DNA from: Ignavibacteriales bacterium
Lineage (GTDB): Bacteria > Bacteroidota > Ignavibacteria > Ignavibacteriales > SURF-24
Reading direction: 5' to 3'
NCBI GenBank assembly: GCA_026390815.1
Contig: JAPLFH010000049.1
Span: 22,336-86,335, forward strand
DNA length: 64,000 nt
The translations under genes were made by a program, and so were the position numbers. The notes under the pieces were generated by a model, which was not told the DNA's origin, made no database searches, and saw nothing but the letters and a program-made list of their open reading frames with translations. This document shows, in pieces, positions 48,343 to 57,194 of this stretch (the stretch's first letter is position 1; the number at the start of each line of letters is the position of its first letter).

Positions 48343-49472
48343 TTAAGAATTTCACTATAAAATTACCCGGTACAATTCTTCTTTTAATTACAGGAATGAT
48401 TGCTTTTTTCTATACCGGCTGTCTTAAGGATTCCAATCAACCTGTTGCACCGGGATTTAATAATTCTGCTGAGCTTTTAGTTTACGTTGAGTTGAATCGT
48501 AATTTTATAAATTCTGCTGAAAATCCAGCTCTGGTTTCCGTTGATGAACTTTATTCAAATAAAGACAAATATTTAATTATTGACATCAGGGAGAAAACGC
48601 AATTTGTAAACGGACATATAGAAGGTTCAAAAAACATTCAGCCAAAAGACTTACTTACATTTTTAAAAAGTATTAATTCATCTGAATTTCCTAAAATTGT
48701 AATTGTAAGTAAAAGCGGGCAGGATGCTGCATTTATTACCTGCTTGTTAAGGTTATGGGGATTGAACAATGTATATTCTCTTAATTTCGGAATTGCGCAA
48801 TGGAACAAATCTTTATCAGATGATTGGATTAAAGCAAGGAGTCATTATTCAGTTAGAAACAATAATGATTTTACTTATTCGAAGAATTCTTTTTACTCAC
48901 TTCCGGGAATAAATTATTCGGATGATACCTTTCCGATTGAAAATAAACTTGAGGAACGGATTACTTTATTGCTGGGTGAAGGATACGATCCTGTAAAAAC
49001 AACTTTGAAAGAAACGTTTACAAATTATTTTGATTATGGATTGAACAAATTTACCGGTTGCTATGTAATGTGTTATGGACCAGAGTTTTTATATGTTGGC
49101 GGAGCTATTAATATGTACGGACCTGCAGGTCATCCAGCCGGTTCTGTTTTTTATAATCCAATTTCGGATTTGAAGAGTACATCTTATTTGCAAACTATTC
49201 CTTCTGATAAGCCGGTTGTTATTTACAGCTTGAATGGTCAGCAGGGAGCATTCTTGGCGGCTTATCTCCGCCTGTTGGGGTATGATGCAAAAAATATTGC
49301 TTTTGGTTCCTGGAGTATGTGGGGTTATAGTTACATTTTTTCTCAGCCGGGTAGAAAGGGAGGCGTTGATTATTTTAAAACTGCTTTTACTAATTATGGA
49401 TTCTGGGTAGCCGATCCACAAAACCTTGGTTTAGCAGTCGCTAAAAATTATCCGCTTGTAACAGGTGAATGA
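48339..49472 (+). CDS. Lipoprotein with two rhodanese-like domains lacking catalytic cysteine
   Basis: A 377-residue protein with a lipobox (FFYTGCLKD). Two rhodanese folds: the first (about 55-165) with IIDIREKTQFVNGHIEGSKNIQP and VIVSKSGQDAAFITCLLRLWG, the second (about 215-350) with VIYSLNGQQGAFLAAYLRLLGYD and AFGSWSMWG. In both, the active-loop Cys (normally CxxGxR) is Ser, so sulfur transfer is unlikely. Starts by ATGA overlap with the DUF4249 gene, so it belongs to the TonB receptor operon. Perhaps a binding or scaffold protein at the outer membrane. Confidence 0.8.
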   Translation: MIKNFTIKLPGTILLLITGMIAFFYTGCLKDSNQPVAPGFNNSAELLVYVELNRNFINSAENPALVSVDELYSNKDKYLIIDIREKTQFVNGHIEGSKNIQPKDLLTFLKSINSSEFPKIVIVSKSGQDAAFITCLLRLWGLNNVYSLNFGIAQWNKSLSDDWIKARSHYSVRNNNDFTYSKNSFYSLPGINYSDDTFPIENKLEERITLLLGEGYDPVKTTLKETFTNYFDYGLNKFTGCYVMCYGPEFLYVGGAINMYGPAGHPAGSVFYNPISDLKSTSYLQTIPSDKPVVIYSLNGQQGAFLAAYLRLLGYDAKNIAFGSWSMWGYSYIFSQPGRKGGVDYFKTAFTNYGFWVADPQNLGLAVAKNYPLVTGE

Positions 49473-49572
49473 GAAATCCTTTATCTTTATAGAGAAATAT
49501 AAGTTGAAATTGCCTAAGATTAGTTTAATTATTGTGTAATAAAAATAATAAGCGTTATACTGTTAAAAAATT

Positions 49573-50412
49573 ATGAAGAAACCAGAAATAATAGAAGTAA
49601 GACATCTTTTCCCTGAATTATATACAGAACTAATTGAATTATTGAAAAATTTATCTGCTGATGAATGGAACTATCCAACATCAAGTTCCGTATGGAATGT
49701 AAAAGATATTGTTGCTCATCTAATAGACACTGATTTAAGGCGAATATCTTATCAAAGAGATAAATTAATTCCACCAAAATATGGTAAGCAAATTGAAAAC
49801 TATAAACAGCTTGTAGAATATATTAATTACTTAAATAACACTTGGATTGAAATATCAAAGAGATTAAGTCCAGGTGTGTTAATTGATTTACTAAACTATA
49901 TAAAAATAGAAATGTCAAAATTGTTGAATTCATTAGATATGAATGATGAAGCATTATTTAGTGTTGGTTGGGCTGGCGAAGAAAGATCAAAAAATTGGTT
50001 TGATATTGCACGAGAATACACTGAGAAATGGTATCACCAACAACAAATAAGAGAAGCAATTGGCAAACCACTCTTGTCGGACGAGAAATGGATTTACCCA
50101 TTAATAGATACATTTGTTAGAGGGTTGCCAAATATTTATCAAAAAGTGTTTCCTGATAAAATAAATGCAATAGTATTTCTGGAAGTTGAAGATATTTCAA
50201 AAGGTAAATGGTTTTTGAAAAAGAATAATTCTTGGGAGTTGTTTGTTGGAGATACTTTAGATTATTCCTCAAAAGTTGTAATGAATGCTGATACCGCCTG
50301 GAGAATGTTTTCAAAGAATATTTCAAAAGAAGAAGCAAAACAAAGAATTTCTATTGAAGGTGATATTGATTTAGGTTTAGTAATATTGGAATTGACAACA
50401 ATTATAAAGTAA
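49573..50412 (+). CDS. DinB/mycothiol-type maleylpyruvate isomerase-like protein
   Basis: A 279-residue protein whose N-terminal part is a DinB-like four-helix bundle: LYTELIELLKNLSADEWNYPTSSSVWNVKDIVAHLIDTDLRRISYQRD, and later REYTEKWYHQQQIREAIGKPLL. The spaced His residues (AHL, YHQQ) are the metal ligands of MDMPI/DinB_2 enzymes, thiol-dependent isomerases or transferases. The C-terminal domain (GKWFLKKNNSWELFVGDTLDYSSKVVMNADTAWRMFSKNISKEEA) resembles the SCP2-like tail of MDMPI. The thiol cofactor is unknown; this phylum is not expected to make mycothiol, perhaps bacillithiol. Confidence 0.82.
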   Translation: MKKPEIIEVRHLFPELYTELIELLKNLSADEWNYPTSSSVWNVKDIVAHLIDTDLRRISYQRDKLIPPKYGKQIENYKQLVEYINYLNNTWIEISKRLSPGVLIDLLNYIKIEMSKLLNSLDMNDEALFSVGWAGEERSKNWFDIAREYTEKWYHQQQIREAIGKPLLSDEKWIYPLIDTFVRGLPNIYQKVFPDKINAIVFLEVEDISKGKWFLKKNNSWELFVGDTLDYSSKVVMNADTAWRMFSKNISKEEAKQRISIEGDIDLGLVILELTTIIK

Positions 50413-50643
50413 CAGTTATACTTGTTTTACTGGTTGAATGTATTAAACTGTTTTTATTTATTCTTAGCGATTTGTTGAATTTTGGGTTCGTTTAAAAATA
50501 AAATTATTGGGAATAGAATTGAATAATTTCTTTTCTTGCCGTAGTTCCTGGCTGAAGCAAGAAAAAGAATTTTTATAAATGAGCCGAATATAAATTAAAG
50601 AAAAGTTATATCTTCCCAACATACGTTTCTTGGGATTAATTTT

Positions 50644-52194
50644 TTAAATAAAATGTTTTAATCTTTGCCAAACTCTTTTCATTGTAACTTTCATCCCCTT
50701 GCAAACCCAAATTGGTAAATTCCTTTCAAAGGATCTTGAATAAGGATGATCAATTATTCCTGCTTTATAATATTCTTTAAAATATGTTTTATAATCCTGC
50801 TCATCACCGCCAATTACAATGAGAACACTCCCATCCCAATTAGATGGTCCCCATAGCCAATAATTATTATGTGCGGATATTGCATTTGGCAATCCCAGTT
50901 TTACTCCAAAGTAATCGATGGCGCCAGCCTGTCCATAGTTTTGGGCAAAGATTGCGCAATGTTTTTTCTCTTCTGGTTTTAATGTGTTATAAACTTTTGT
51001 TGTGCTATCTGCCAACTCTTTCCAACCAAACATATCGGCAAAGTGCTGCCCCAATTTACTTGGACTGTCCCTTTCCTCACCACTATTTTCTATTCCCAAT
51101 GCATCCGAGTATTTTACAAAAGTTTCCGGTGGTAGAATTGGCAATGCAATTGGTAAACTTAGTAATCCGCCAACAATAAGGAAGAATAGCAAAGTTGGTT
51201 TCAGCCAACTCAAATATTTTTTTATAGTTAATTTCTCGATTGCAATACTTCCGACAGCAATAAGAACCGGATAATATGGACTTAAGTAATATGGTTTTCC
51301 GTTCTGGAATACAAAAAGAAGAAATATCAGGATGTAACCTATTGCAAATACTTTGTACTGTTTGAATTCTTTATTTAGAAATAAGTAAAGCAAACCCGGC
51401 AGCCAAATAAGAATGTTGACAGGATTAATTAGCATTACCTGTCCGTTAAGAAAACCAATGAAACTAACCGGAGCATTTTTAAGAACTGTTGCGTTATGTA
51501 TAAACTCCAGCGTAGGATAATTATTAGCAATTTGCCAAATGATGTTTGGAATGAAAAGCAGTGCTGCAATTATATTCCCATACCAAAACCATTTGTTTGC
51601 ATAAAATTTTCTTTGTGCAGTAAAGAGCAGTCCGATATAAATTCCAAAGCAAAAGAATAGTATGCTAAGTTTATTTTGAAATCCTAATCCTACATCAATA
51701 CCAAATGCGATCCACAGTTTTTGCTTATCAGTCTTAATAATTCTTATTAGTAAATAAAAACATGCAGCCCAGAATAATAGATCGAAACAATTCATTGAAT
51801 AGAAATTACAAATACTTTGATACACCGGTACCGTTATTGCGGAAACAGCAGCAAGGAGTATAGAAAATTTACTTCCGCCGAATTCTTTAGCCATCAATCC
51901 AGTTAAAATAATTATTCCTGCATTTGCCAGGGCGGGAAGAACTCGCATTGCAAAAAGTGAATCACCTAAGAAAAAATTATTAAAAAAAAGAATCAAAGCA
52001 GATAATGGCGGCTGATCTACATATCCAAAAGCTAAATGATTACTGCAAGCAATGTAATAAAGTTCGTCTCTAAAAATTCCATAAGCAGTAAAGGCATTTA
52101 CAAAGAAGTGGATAAGAACGGAAATCAACGCGATTGCAATTATTATAGCATTCTCATTAAAAATGCGTTTAATATTTTTTATCGAGATGATCAT
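50644..52194 (-). CDS. PMT/ArnT-type membrane glycosyltransferase
   Basis: A 516-residue GT-C family enzyme with about 11-13 membrane segments. The first loop has the catalytic-type acid pair in YGIFRDELYYIACSNHLAFGYVDQPPLSALIL, typical of the PMT_2/ArnT family, which uses polyprenyl-phosphate sugars. The C-terminal soluble domain includes AIFAQNYGQAGAIDYFGVKLGLPNAIS. It could modify lipid A, exopolysaccharide or protein; the target is unknown. Lies upstream of nothing close; the SpoIIE gene on the same strand ends 15 nt before its start, so they are likely co-transcribed. Confidence 0.88.
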   Translation of the reverse strand: MIISIKNIKRIFNENAIIIAIALISVLIHFFVNAFTAYGIFRDELYYIACSNHLAFGYVDQPPLSALILFFNNFFLGDSLFAMRVLPALANAGIIILTGLMAKEFGGSKFSILLAAVSAITVPVYQSICNFYSMNCFDLLFWAACFYLLIRIIKTDKQKLWIAFGIDVGLGFQNKLSILFFCFGIYIGLLFTAQRKFYANKWFWYGNIIAALLFIPNIIWQIANNYPTLEFIHNATVLKNAPVSFIGFLNGQVMLINPVNILIWLPGLLYLFLNKEFKQYKVFAIGYILIFLLFVFQNGKPYYLSPYYPVLIAVGSIAIEKLTIKKYLSWLKPTLLFFLIVGGLLSLPIALPILPPETFVKYSDALGIENSGEERDSPSKLGQHFADMFGWKELADSTTKVYNTLKPEEKKHCAIFAQNYGQAGAIDYFGVKLGLPNAISAHNNYWLWGPSNWDGSVLIVIGGDEQDYKTYFKEYYKAGIIDHPYSRSFERNLPIWVCKGMKVTMKRVWQRLKHFI

Positions 52195-52209
52195 TTATTA
52201 ACTCCAAAA

Positions 52210-54204
52210 TTATTTCATCTTAATAATTACAAAAGTTATATCATCATCCAGGGAATTAGATTGTTTCCAATCTTCTACAATATTAAAAAGGTTTTGCAAA
52301 ATTTCGTTAGCCAATTTGTCGCCCGATTCCTTGAAAATTTCTTTTACCTTTTCATAACCAAACATTTCTTTCCTTTCGTTAAACAATTCCATCAAACCAT
52401 CAGTCATTAAAAGAATAGTATCACCACTTGCTAATTCTCTTCTTTCCTGTTGATACGAAAAATCTATAACGGCACCCATTGGCATTCCTTTCAAAATGAT
52501 TTCATCCAAAGATCTTTCTGCTTTTTTATAAATTAAGATTGGCGGCATTCCAGCTGATGAAACTACAAGCTTATTCCCTTTAATTTTTACTAATGTCATT
52601 CCCATGTACAAATTTCCCATATTCATCCGCTTGATTTTTTTTGTGCAGTGGTTAAAAAAATCCGGAATGAAAAAAGTATGTGCCATCGAATCGAACATAC
52701 TTTTAACCAGTGTAACCATAATCCCGGCTTTCATACCGTGACCAGTTGCATCTCCAATTGCAATGGTTAAAGTACCATCATCTGAAGTATGGAAATCATA
52801 ATAATCACCACCAATCTCCGTTGCCGTACGCATACCGGCGGCAATTTCAATATTATCGAATGTAGGTATTGTTTGTGGCAATATCGATAATTGTAATTTA
52901 CGGGCATCTTCCAGTTCTCTTGTTTTACGTTCATTGTCTGCTTCAAGTAATCTATTCTCAATCTCTTTATCCTTAGCAATTCTTTCCTGTTCAATTATTT
53001 TAAGATTGGTTTTAGCAAAGCTCTTTGCGATATAAATTGACATGAAAATAAACAATCCAATTGTACCGAACGGATAGCCATTTTCTATATTTCCAATTTG
53101 CTTGATTAAATCAATATCCACTAAAAAATCGTAAAGTGAGAAAAATAGCAGGATAGAAAAACCCGCAGCAATTAACCAGACACCTTCCATTTTTTTTCTC
53201 ATCGCAGAAATTACAACTCTTAAACATTCAATAAACAGTAATCCTTGTGCAGCTATCAAATAATGGAAATTTCGGTTCGGTTTCATAACCGCAAAAAAAC
53301 CAGTTATAAATAATAGGAAAGAAATTATCCAGAATTGCTTAGAAAGTTTTGGCTGAAAAATGTAATATAAAAACAGAAGTGAAAGCAAACTGCCAACAGG
53401 CATCAATCCTCTGTGAAGTCGCATATAAAGTAACTGTTCATTAAAATTTACAGAAAGAAGAGATTGATAATCAAAGAATAATGATAAAGCATAAACAAAC
53501 AGGAAGAGAGAATAAATTAAATTTTCTTTATATCGACGGTAGTTTAAAAATAATATTAAATGAAGAAGTCCAAATGCTAATGTAAAGGCGGTGAAAAAAG
53601 TCTGTTGTGAGATTAACCTGGATAATTCGTAGGAATTATATTCCATTATTTTTTCTAAGCTGGCAACAGATAAATAGAACCCACCGGGGAAACCAGCAAA
53701 GTGAAATTTATTTATTGCATTATTGGTAAATCGTACAGCAATTACATGATCGGTTTTATTTCCAAATTTAATTGTCTTGGGATGTTTCCAATCGGAAATG
53801 CTGCATACAAATTTACCATCAAAATAAATTTCTGCATCACCAGACTGCATTAAGATTATCCGCAAAGTTTGATCCATGAGTAATGAATCAATTTTTATGT
53901 GCAACCGAAACCAACCAACTTTCTGCCAACCTTTTGCAGGGATCTTTTCTGAAAGTAATGCTGGATCAATTTTTTCCCAAGAGCTGTCATCAAAATTTGG
54001 GTTTGAGTATTCTTTTTTATCACCAGGATAATAAACCCAATCTTGCGAAAGTCGAACAGTCATATTTTCAACCATCATTTTACTGCTGAGAAAAAAGTAA
54101 TTCTGATTACTGCCAGAAAGGTCTGGATTAAAAAGCAGAAGTAATAATAGAAATGAGTAACAATGTAATTTGTAATTCATACACCCACTAAAAAATTTAT
54201 TCAT
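52210..54204 (-). CDS. 7TM receptor-type SpoIIE/PP2C serine phosphatase
   Basis: A 664-residue signalling protein. N-terminal signal-like stretch (an alternative start at 54180, MNYKLHCYSFLLLLLLF, also works), an extracellular jelly-roll domain (about 55-190, VRLSQDWVYYPGDKKEYSNPNFDDSSWEKI), and seven membrane segments (about 195-400; 7TMR-DISM). A short coiled coil (about 405-440) leads into the SpoIIE PP2C domain with LQLSILPQ, MRTATEIGGDYYDFH, IAIGDATGHGMKAGIMVTLVKSM and ILLMTDGLMEL. Likely controls a partner-switching anti-sigma/anti-anti-sigma pathway; no such partner is nearby. Confidence 0.9.
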   Translation of the reverse strand: MNKFFSGCMNYKLHCYSFLLLLLLFNPDLSGSNQNYFFLSSKMMVENMTVRLSQDWVYYPGDKKEYSNPNFDDSSWEKIDPALLSEKIPAKGWQKVGWFRLHIKIDSLLMDQTLRIILMQSGDAEIYFDGKFVCSISDWKHPKTIKFGNKTDHVIAVRFTNNAINKFHFAGFPGGFYLSVASLEKIMEYNSYELSRLISQQTFFTAFTLAFGLLHLILFLNYRRYKENLIYSLFLFVYALSLFFDYQSLLSVNFNEQLLYMRLHRGLMPVGSLLSLLFLYYIFQPKLSKQFWIISFLLFITGFFAVMKPNRNFHYLIAAQGLLFIECLRVVISAMRKKMEGVWLIAAGFSILLFFSLYDFLVDIDLIKQIGNIENGYPFGTIGLFIFMSIYIAKSFAKTNLKIIEQERIAKDKEIENRLLEADNERKTRELEDARKLQLSILPQTIPTFDNIEIAAGMRTATEIGGDYYDFHTSDDGTLTIAIGDATGHGMKAGIMVTLVKSMFDSMAHTFFIPDFFNHCTKKIKRMNMGNLYMGMTLVKIKGNKLVVSSAGMPPILIYKKAERSLDEIILKGMPMGAVIDFSYQQERRELASGDTILLMTDGLMELFNERKEMFGYEKVKEIFKESGDKLANEILQNLFNIVEDWKQSNSLDDDITFVIIKMK

Positions 54205-54337
54205 TACAGCGTGTAAAATAATAAATAAAGTTAGAAGATTCTTTTCTTCTAATAAACTTTTTATTGAATTAGACTATGCTATAGTTAAAAAAATAGATTT
54301 GAGAAGTCTGATTTTGTTAGATGAAAATATTTGTAAT

Positions 54338-55168
54338 TTAAAAATTCAAGGAAAAGTTTATTCTCCCATTTGGGTCAAATCCAAACGAGTATTTATCTCC
54401 ATTTGCATTTTCTTGTTTATGCTTATTAATGATATAATTTCCGACAAAGTAACCAATTGCTGCGCCAGCAAAAACATCTGATGTCCAATGCTGATTAGAA
54501 TATACTCTTTGGTAAAGAGTTAGAATAGCCGGAGTATAGATTATTGCTTTAAGGAAATAATTATTTGTGTGAGAGGCAATAACTGTTGCCAGAGAAAACG
54601 CAACTGTTGAATGCCCGGAAGGAAAAGAAAGACGATCGTTGTTCATAAAAGTAAATGGATGAAAGTTTCCATTCCCTTTTTGTGTATAAGGGCGAAATCT
54701 TCCAAATGAAGCTTTCAGGAGGACATCAATTACTCCGGAATAAATAAAGGATTCTGTAATTTCAAATCCAATTTGTTTAGCAGTTTCATCCTTAAATGCT
54801 GTTCCAAGTAAATAAAAGCCTCCGGCAATACTAAAAATTGCTATTGGTTCACCTGTCCATTTGCCCAGCTTCATCGGAAAGTTGTTGTTGTGTACAAGTT
54901 CCTGGGATTCCTCTTGCATCTTCAAATCAATTGTAGTTAACAATATTGTACCACCAGCAATAGCACCAAAAGTCAACCAATCATTCTGTTCCCAACGCAG
55001 TGGGCTTAGAACAAGTTCTTTACCATCATTAATAACTTGATTGAAACTGATAGGCGTGTGTGTATTATTTTCATTCGGTTGGGGATAAGAATGATTTGTG
55101 AGAATGGAAAAAAGAAAAAATAATAACAATAAATATTTGCTGACTGAATGGCTGATAACTGAATCCAT
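54338..55168 (-). CDS. PAP2-family membrane phosphatase
   Basis: A 276-residue membrane phosphatase. The three PAP2 motifs are visible: KASFGRFRP (KxxxxxxRP), SFPSGHSTVAFSLA (PSGH) and SNQHWTSDVFAGAAIG (SxxxxxHxxxD-type). About five hydrophobic segments and an N-terminal signal-like stretch. Such enzymes dephosphorylate undecaprenyl pyrophosphate or phosphatidic acid. Same strand as the SpoIIE gene but with a 133-bp gap. Confidence 0.9.
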   Translation of the reverse strand: MDSVISHSVSKYLLLLFFLFSILTNHSYPQPNENNTHTPISFNQVINDGKELVLSPLRWEQNDWLTFGAIAGGTILLTTIDLKMQEESQELVHNNNFPMKLGKWTGEPIAIFSIAGGFYLLGTAFKDETAKQIGFEITESFIYSGVIDVLLKASFGRFRPYTQKGNGNFHPFTFMNNDRLSFPSGHSTVAFSLATVIASHTNNYFLKAIIYTPAILTLYQRVYSNQHWTSDVFAGAAIGYFVGNYIINKHKQENANGDKYSFGFDPNGRINFSLNF

Positions 55169-55354
55169 ATTTTAACAATGCCTTTCGAAAGGTTATACTT
55201 AAAAGTTCAGTAGCAGTATATTATGAAATGATTCCTTTTTTAATTTAACAATGAATTATTTTATCTGAAAGAAATTTAATAAATTTTTTCTAAATAAAAC
55301 AGGGAAAGAATTAAACTAATAACTTCTCTTATGCAAAAGTTAATCTTCAGCCTC

Positions 55355-55402
55355 AATCTTTTTCTTACTTCTGTTCTTGCTCTTGATCTTTCTCTTATGC
55401 TT
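55355..55402. repeat. 6-bp array (NNTCTT/NNGCTT type) before the defence region
   Basis: Eight consecutive 6-bp units such as AATCTT, TTTCTT, GTTCTT, GCTCTT, GATCTT and TCTCTT. The same hexamer family occurs at 23727-23780. The remainder of the 292-bp gap 55169-55460 is AT-rich and holds no gene. Confidence 0.65.
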
Positions 55403-55534
55403 TATTTTAATCTACTAAAGAAGAGTAGGATTAATGCTATAAGCATCCCCTTGGGAGAGAATGATTATGATTAAGAACATGATCAAGATGCTTTTTATTA
55501 AAACTGCATTAGCTGAGTTACAGTATATCATCGC

Positions 55535-55918
55535 TTCAATGATGCATCATAATTTTTCAAAGCAAGCATACACTCATACAATTAAAAATAACAGTTTTTC
55601 AAAATTGCCTTGCAGGACTTCAAAGAGGATTTGCAGTCATTCAAAGCAAGGTTACAATTCTTCAAAGCCATCACGCAACGCTTCAATAATCACTTACAAT
55701 TCTTCAATGGCAATTAACAATTGTTCAATGCAACAGCGCAGTATTTCAAAGATATCTCACTGTTGTTCAATGGCGAATTACAGTTATTCAACAACATCTA
55801 ACAGCGCTTCAATGGCAGGTTACAGTTGTTCAACGACATATCACAATGCTTCAAAAGCATCTCACAGTCCTTCAATAAAGAGCAGCAGTATCTCAATGAT
55901 ACACTTATTCCAATCAAT
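55535..55918 (+). repeat. 21-bp degenerate tandem repeat, 19 phased units (possible 178-180 aa ORF)
   Basis: The pentamer TTCAA (16 of 19 exact, CAA in all 19) recurs every 21 bp from 55535 to 55913 without one insertion or deletion; around it the consensus is roughly ACAGTNNTTCAAN. The frame 55461-56003 is open throughout, with GGGAGAGA properly spaced before ATG 55467, giving a Ser-rich heptad peptide (xxS[MK]xxx). The +1 frame gives a much more protein-like heptad (LTVLQxx, with Gln invariant and a hydrophobic residue before it in 17 consecutive units) but is broken by stops at 55540, 55687 and 55876. I cannot decide whether this is a decayed coiled-coil gene, a real gene, or a DNA-level array with two-helical-turn spacing. 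Confidence 0.8.
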
Positions 55919-56039
55919 GATAGAAAATAGTGCGTTTTTAGGCTATTTTGTTGTGTGGGTGATAAATTCTTCATTTACAAAGGGGCTTTACTGTCCGTTT
56001 TAGTGCTGTCCAAAAAATTGCTAATAAAAACTCTTATCA

Positions 56040-56224
56040 TTCAAAAAATCCTTGGTACAACTTCCAAAACGGAAATCGAAAAGTTGTCTGCTTCACAGCT
56101 TTGTTAGTTGCATTCTTGCCTTGAAGAATTGTTTACAGTTCTTAAAGATCGGGAAGATAAATTAGAAGTTATGGAAAGTTACGATCAAATAAACAAAACA
56201 GATTTATTCACAGAAGCCGCTTAA
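56040..56224 (+). pseudogene. Broken coding remnant upstream of the defence operon
   Basis: One frame reads IIQKILGTTSKTEIEKLSASQLC, an amber stop (56105-56107), then LHSCLEELFTVLKDREDKLEV and further acidic-helical residues to DLFTEAA and a TAA at 56222-56224. The composition is clearly protein-like on both sides of the stop, so this seems to be the C-terminal end of a gene inactivated by a nonsense change. The family is not recognised. A terminator hairpin follows directly, overlapping the stop. Confidence 0.4.
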
Positions 56225-56238
56225 TGCGGCTTTTGTTT
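56214..56238 (+). terminator. Terminator-like hairpin before the DUF4007 operon
   Basis: AAGCCGC (56214-56220) and GCGGCTT (56226-56232) with a 5-nt loop, followed by TTGTTT. It overlaps the end of the coding remnant and insulates the defence operon, whose own promoter must lie within the next 75 bp. Confidence 0.75.
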
Positions 56239-56312
56239 AAATCAATTCCATTTATTTCTGGTAATGGATATAATTACTTAGTGTAGTATTTCTTATATTT
56301 GTCAGCAATTAA

Positions 56313-57194
56313 ATGAATTATTTTATGTCAAAACTTAAATTTTCAGGTCATGACTCCTTTCATTGTCGTGCTTTATGGTTAAGAAAAGGCTATGATTTTA
56401 TTAAAGAGGGGAATAAATTCGATGAAGAAGCAACAGTTGAACTTGGTGTTGGAAAGAATATGGTTAACGCTATTAATTATTGGATGAAATCATTCCAACT
56501 CGTTGATCAAACGAACAAATTTTCTGAACTAGCCGAATTCATTTTTGGTAAAGATGGTGTTGATCGAACTTTAGAAGATATTACAACATTATGGTTATTA
56601 CATTATCATTTAGTTACTGAAAATATTGCTTCAATATATTCTTTAGTATTTAATGAATTTAGAAAACAAAGAATCGAATTTAGCAAGAAACAATTACATA
56701 ATTATTTAATACATAAATGTGCTGAAACAAAAACATCAGTAAGTGAAAATACTATTACAAGAGATATAACAGTTTTTCTCCGTAATTATTTGCGTCCTAA
56801 GAAAGCAAATAAAAATTTAGAGGAAATGTTCAGTGGATTATTTATTGATCTTGACTTAATAGAGGGATTGAAAAAATTTGAAGATGATGATTATCAATGG
56901 TATAAAATAGAGAATAAGGATAGAAACGAGATACCTAAAGAATTAATTTTGTACGCAATTTTAGATTATAAAAAATTAAACAGATCAATTTCTTTTGACG
57001 AATTGCATTTTGGTTTCAATCGTGTAGGCAATGTTTTCGCTCTAAGTTCAAAAGGGTTACTTGATAAAATAAATGCTTTAATAAAGTCATATAAAAATAT
57101 TACTTTTACAGATGATGCTGGTATAAGAGTGTTGCAAATTAAACATGAAATGAATAAGTGGGATATACTAAGAAAGTATTATGAAAAGAAATAA
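56313..57194 (+). CDS. DUF4007 protein, first gene of candidate defence operon
   Basis: A 293-residue protein. The N-terminus has the DUF4007 hallmark FSGHDSFHCRALWLRKGYDFI (10-30) and then VELGVGKNMVNAINYWMKSFQLVD (42-65), a DNA-binding-like helical region. The rest is helical (TLWLLHYHLV, RDITVFLRNYLRP), ending in an HEMNKWDILRKYYEKK tail. From memory, DUF4007 genes recur beside DNA phosphorothioation (Dnd-type) genes; the role is unknown, probably sequence or modification sensing. ATG 56325 (MSKLKFSGHD) is an alternative start. Overlaps the ATPase gene by 14 bp. The base composition looks more AT-rich than the housekeeping genes. Confidence 0.82.
   Translation: MNYFMSKLKFSGHDSFHCRALWLRKGYDFIKEGNKFDEEATVELGVGKNMVNAINYWMKSFQLVDQTNKFSELAEFIFGKDGVDRTLEDITTLWLLHYHLVTENIASIYSLVFNEFRKQRIEFSKKQLHNYLIHKCAETKTSVSENTITRDITVFLRNYLRPKKANKNLEEMFSGLFIDLDLIEGLKKFEDDDYQWYKIENKDRNEIPKELILYAILDYKKLNRSISFDELHFGFNRVGNVFALSSKGLLDKINALIKSYKNITFTDDAGIRVLQIKHEMNKWDILRKYYEKK

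Noticed and set aside
55535..55918. CRISPR array interpretation of the 21-bp repeat
   Set aside because: There is no repeat/spacer alternation: the whole 21 bp is a degenerate unit, much shorter than CRISPR repeats plus spacers, and no cas gene is present.
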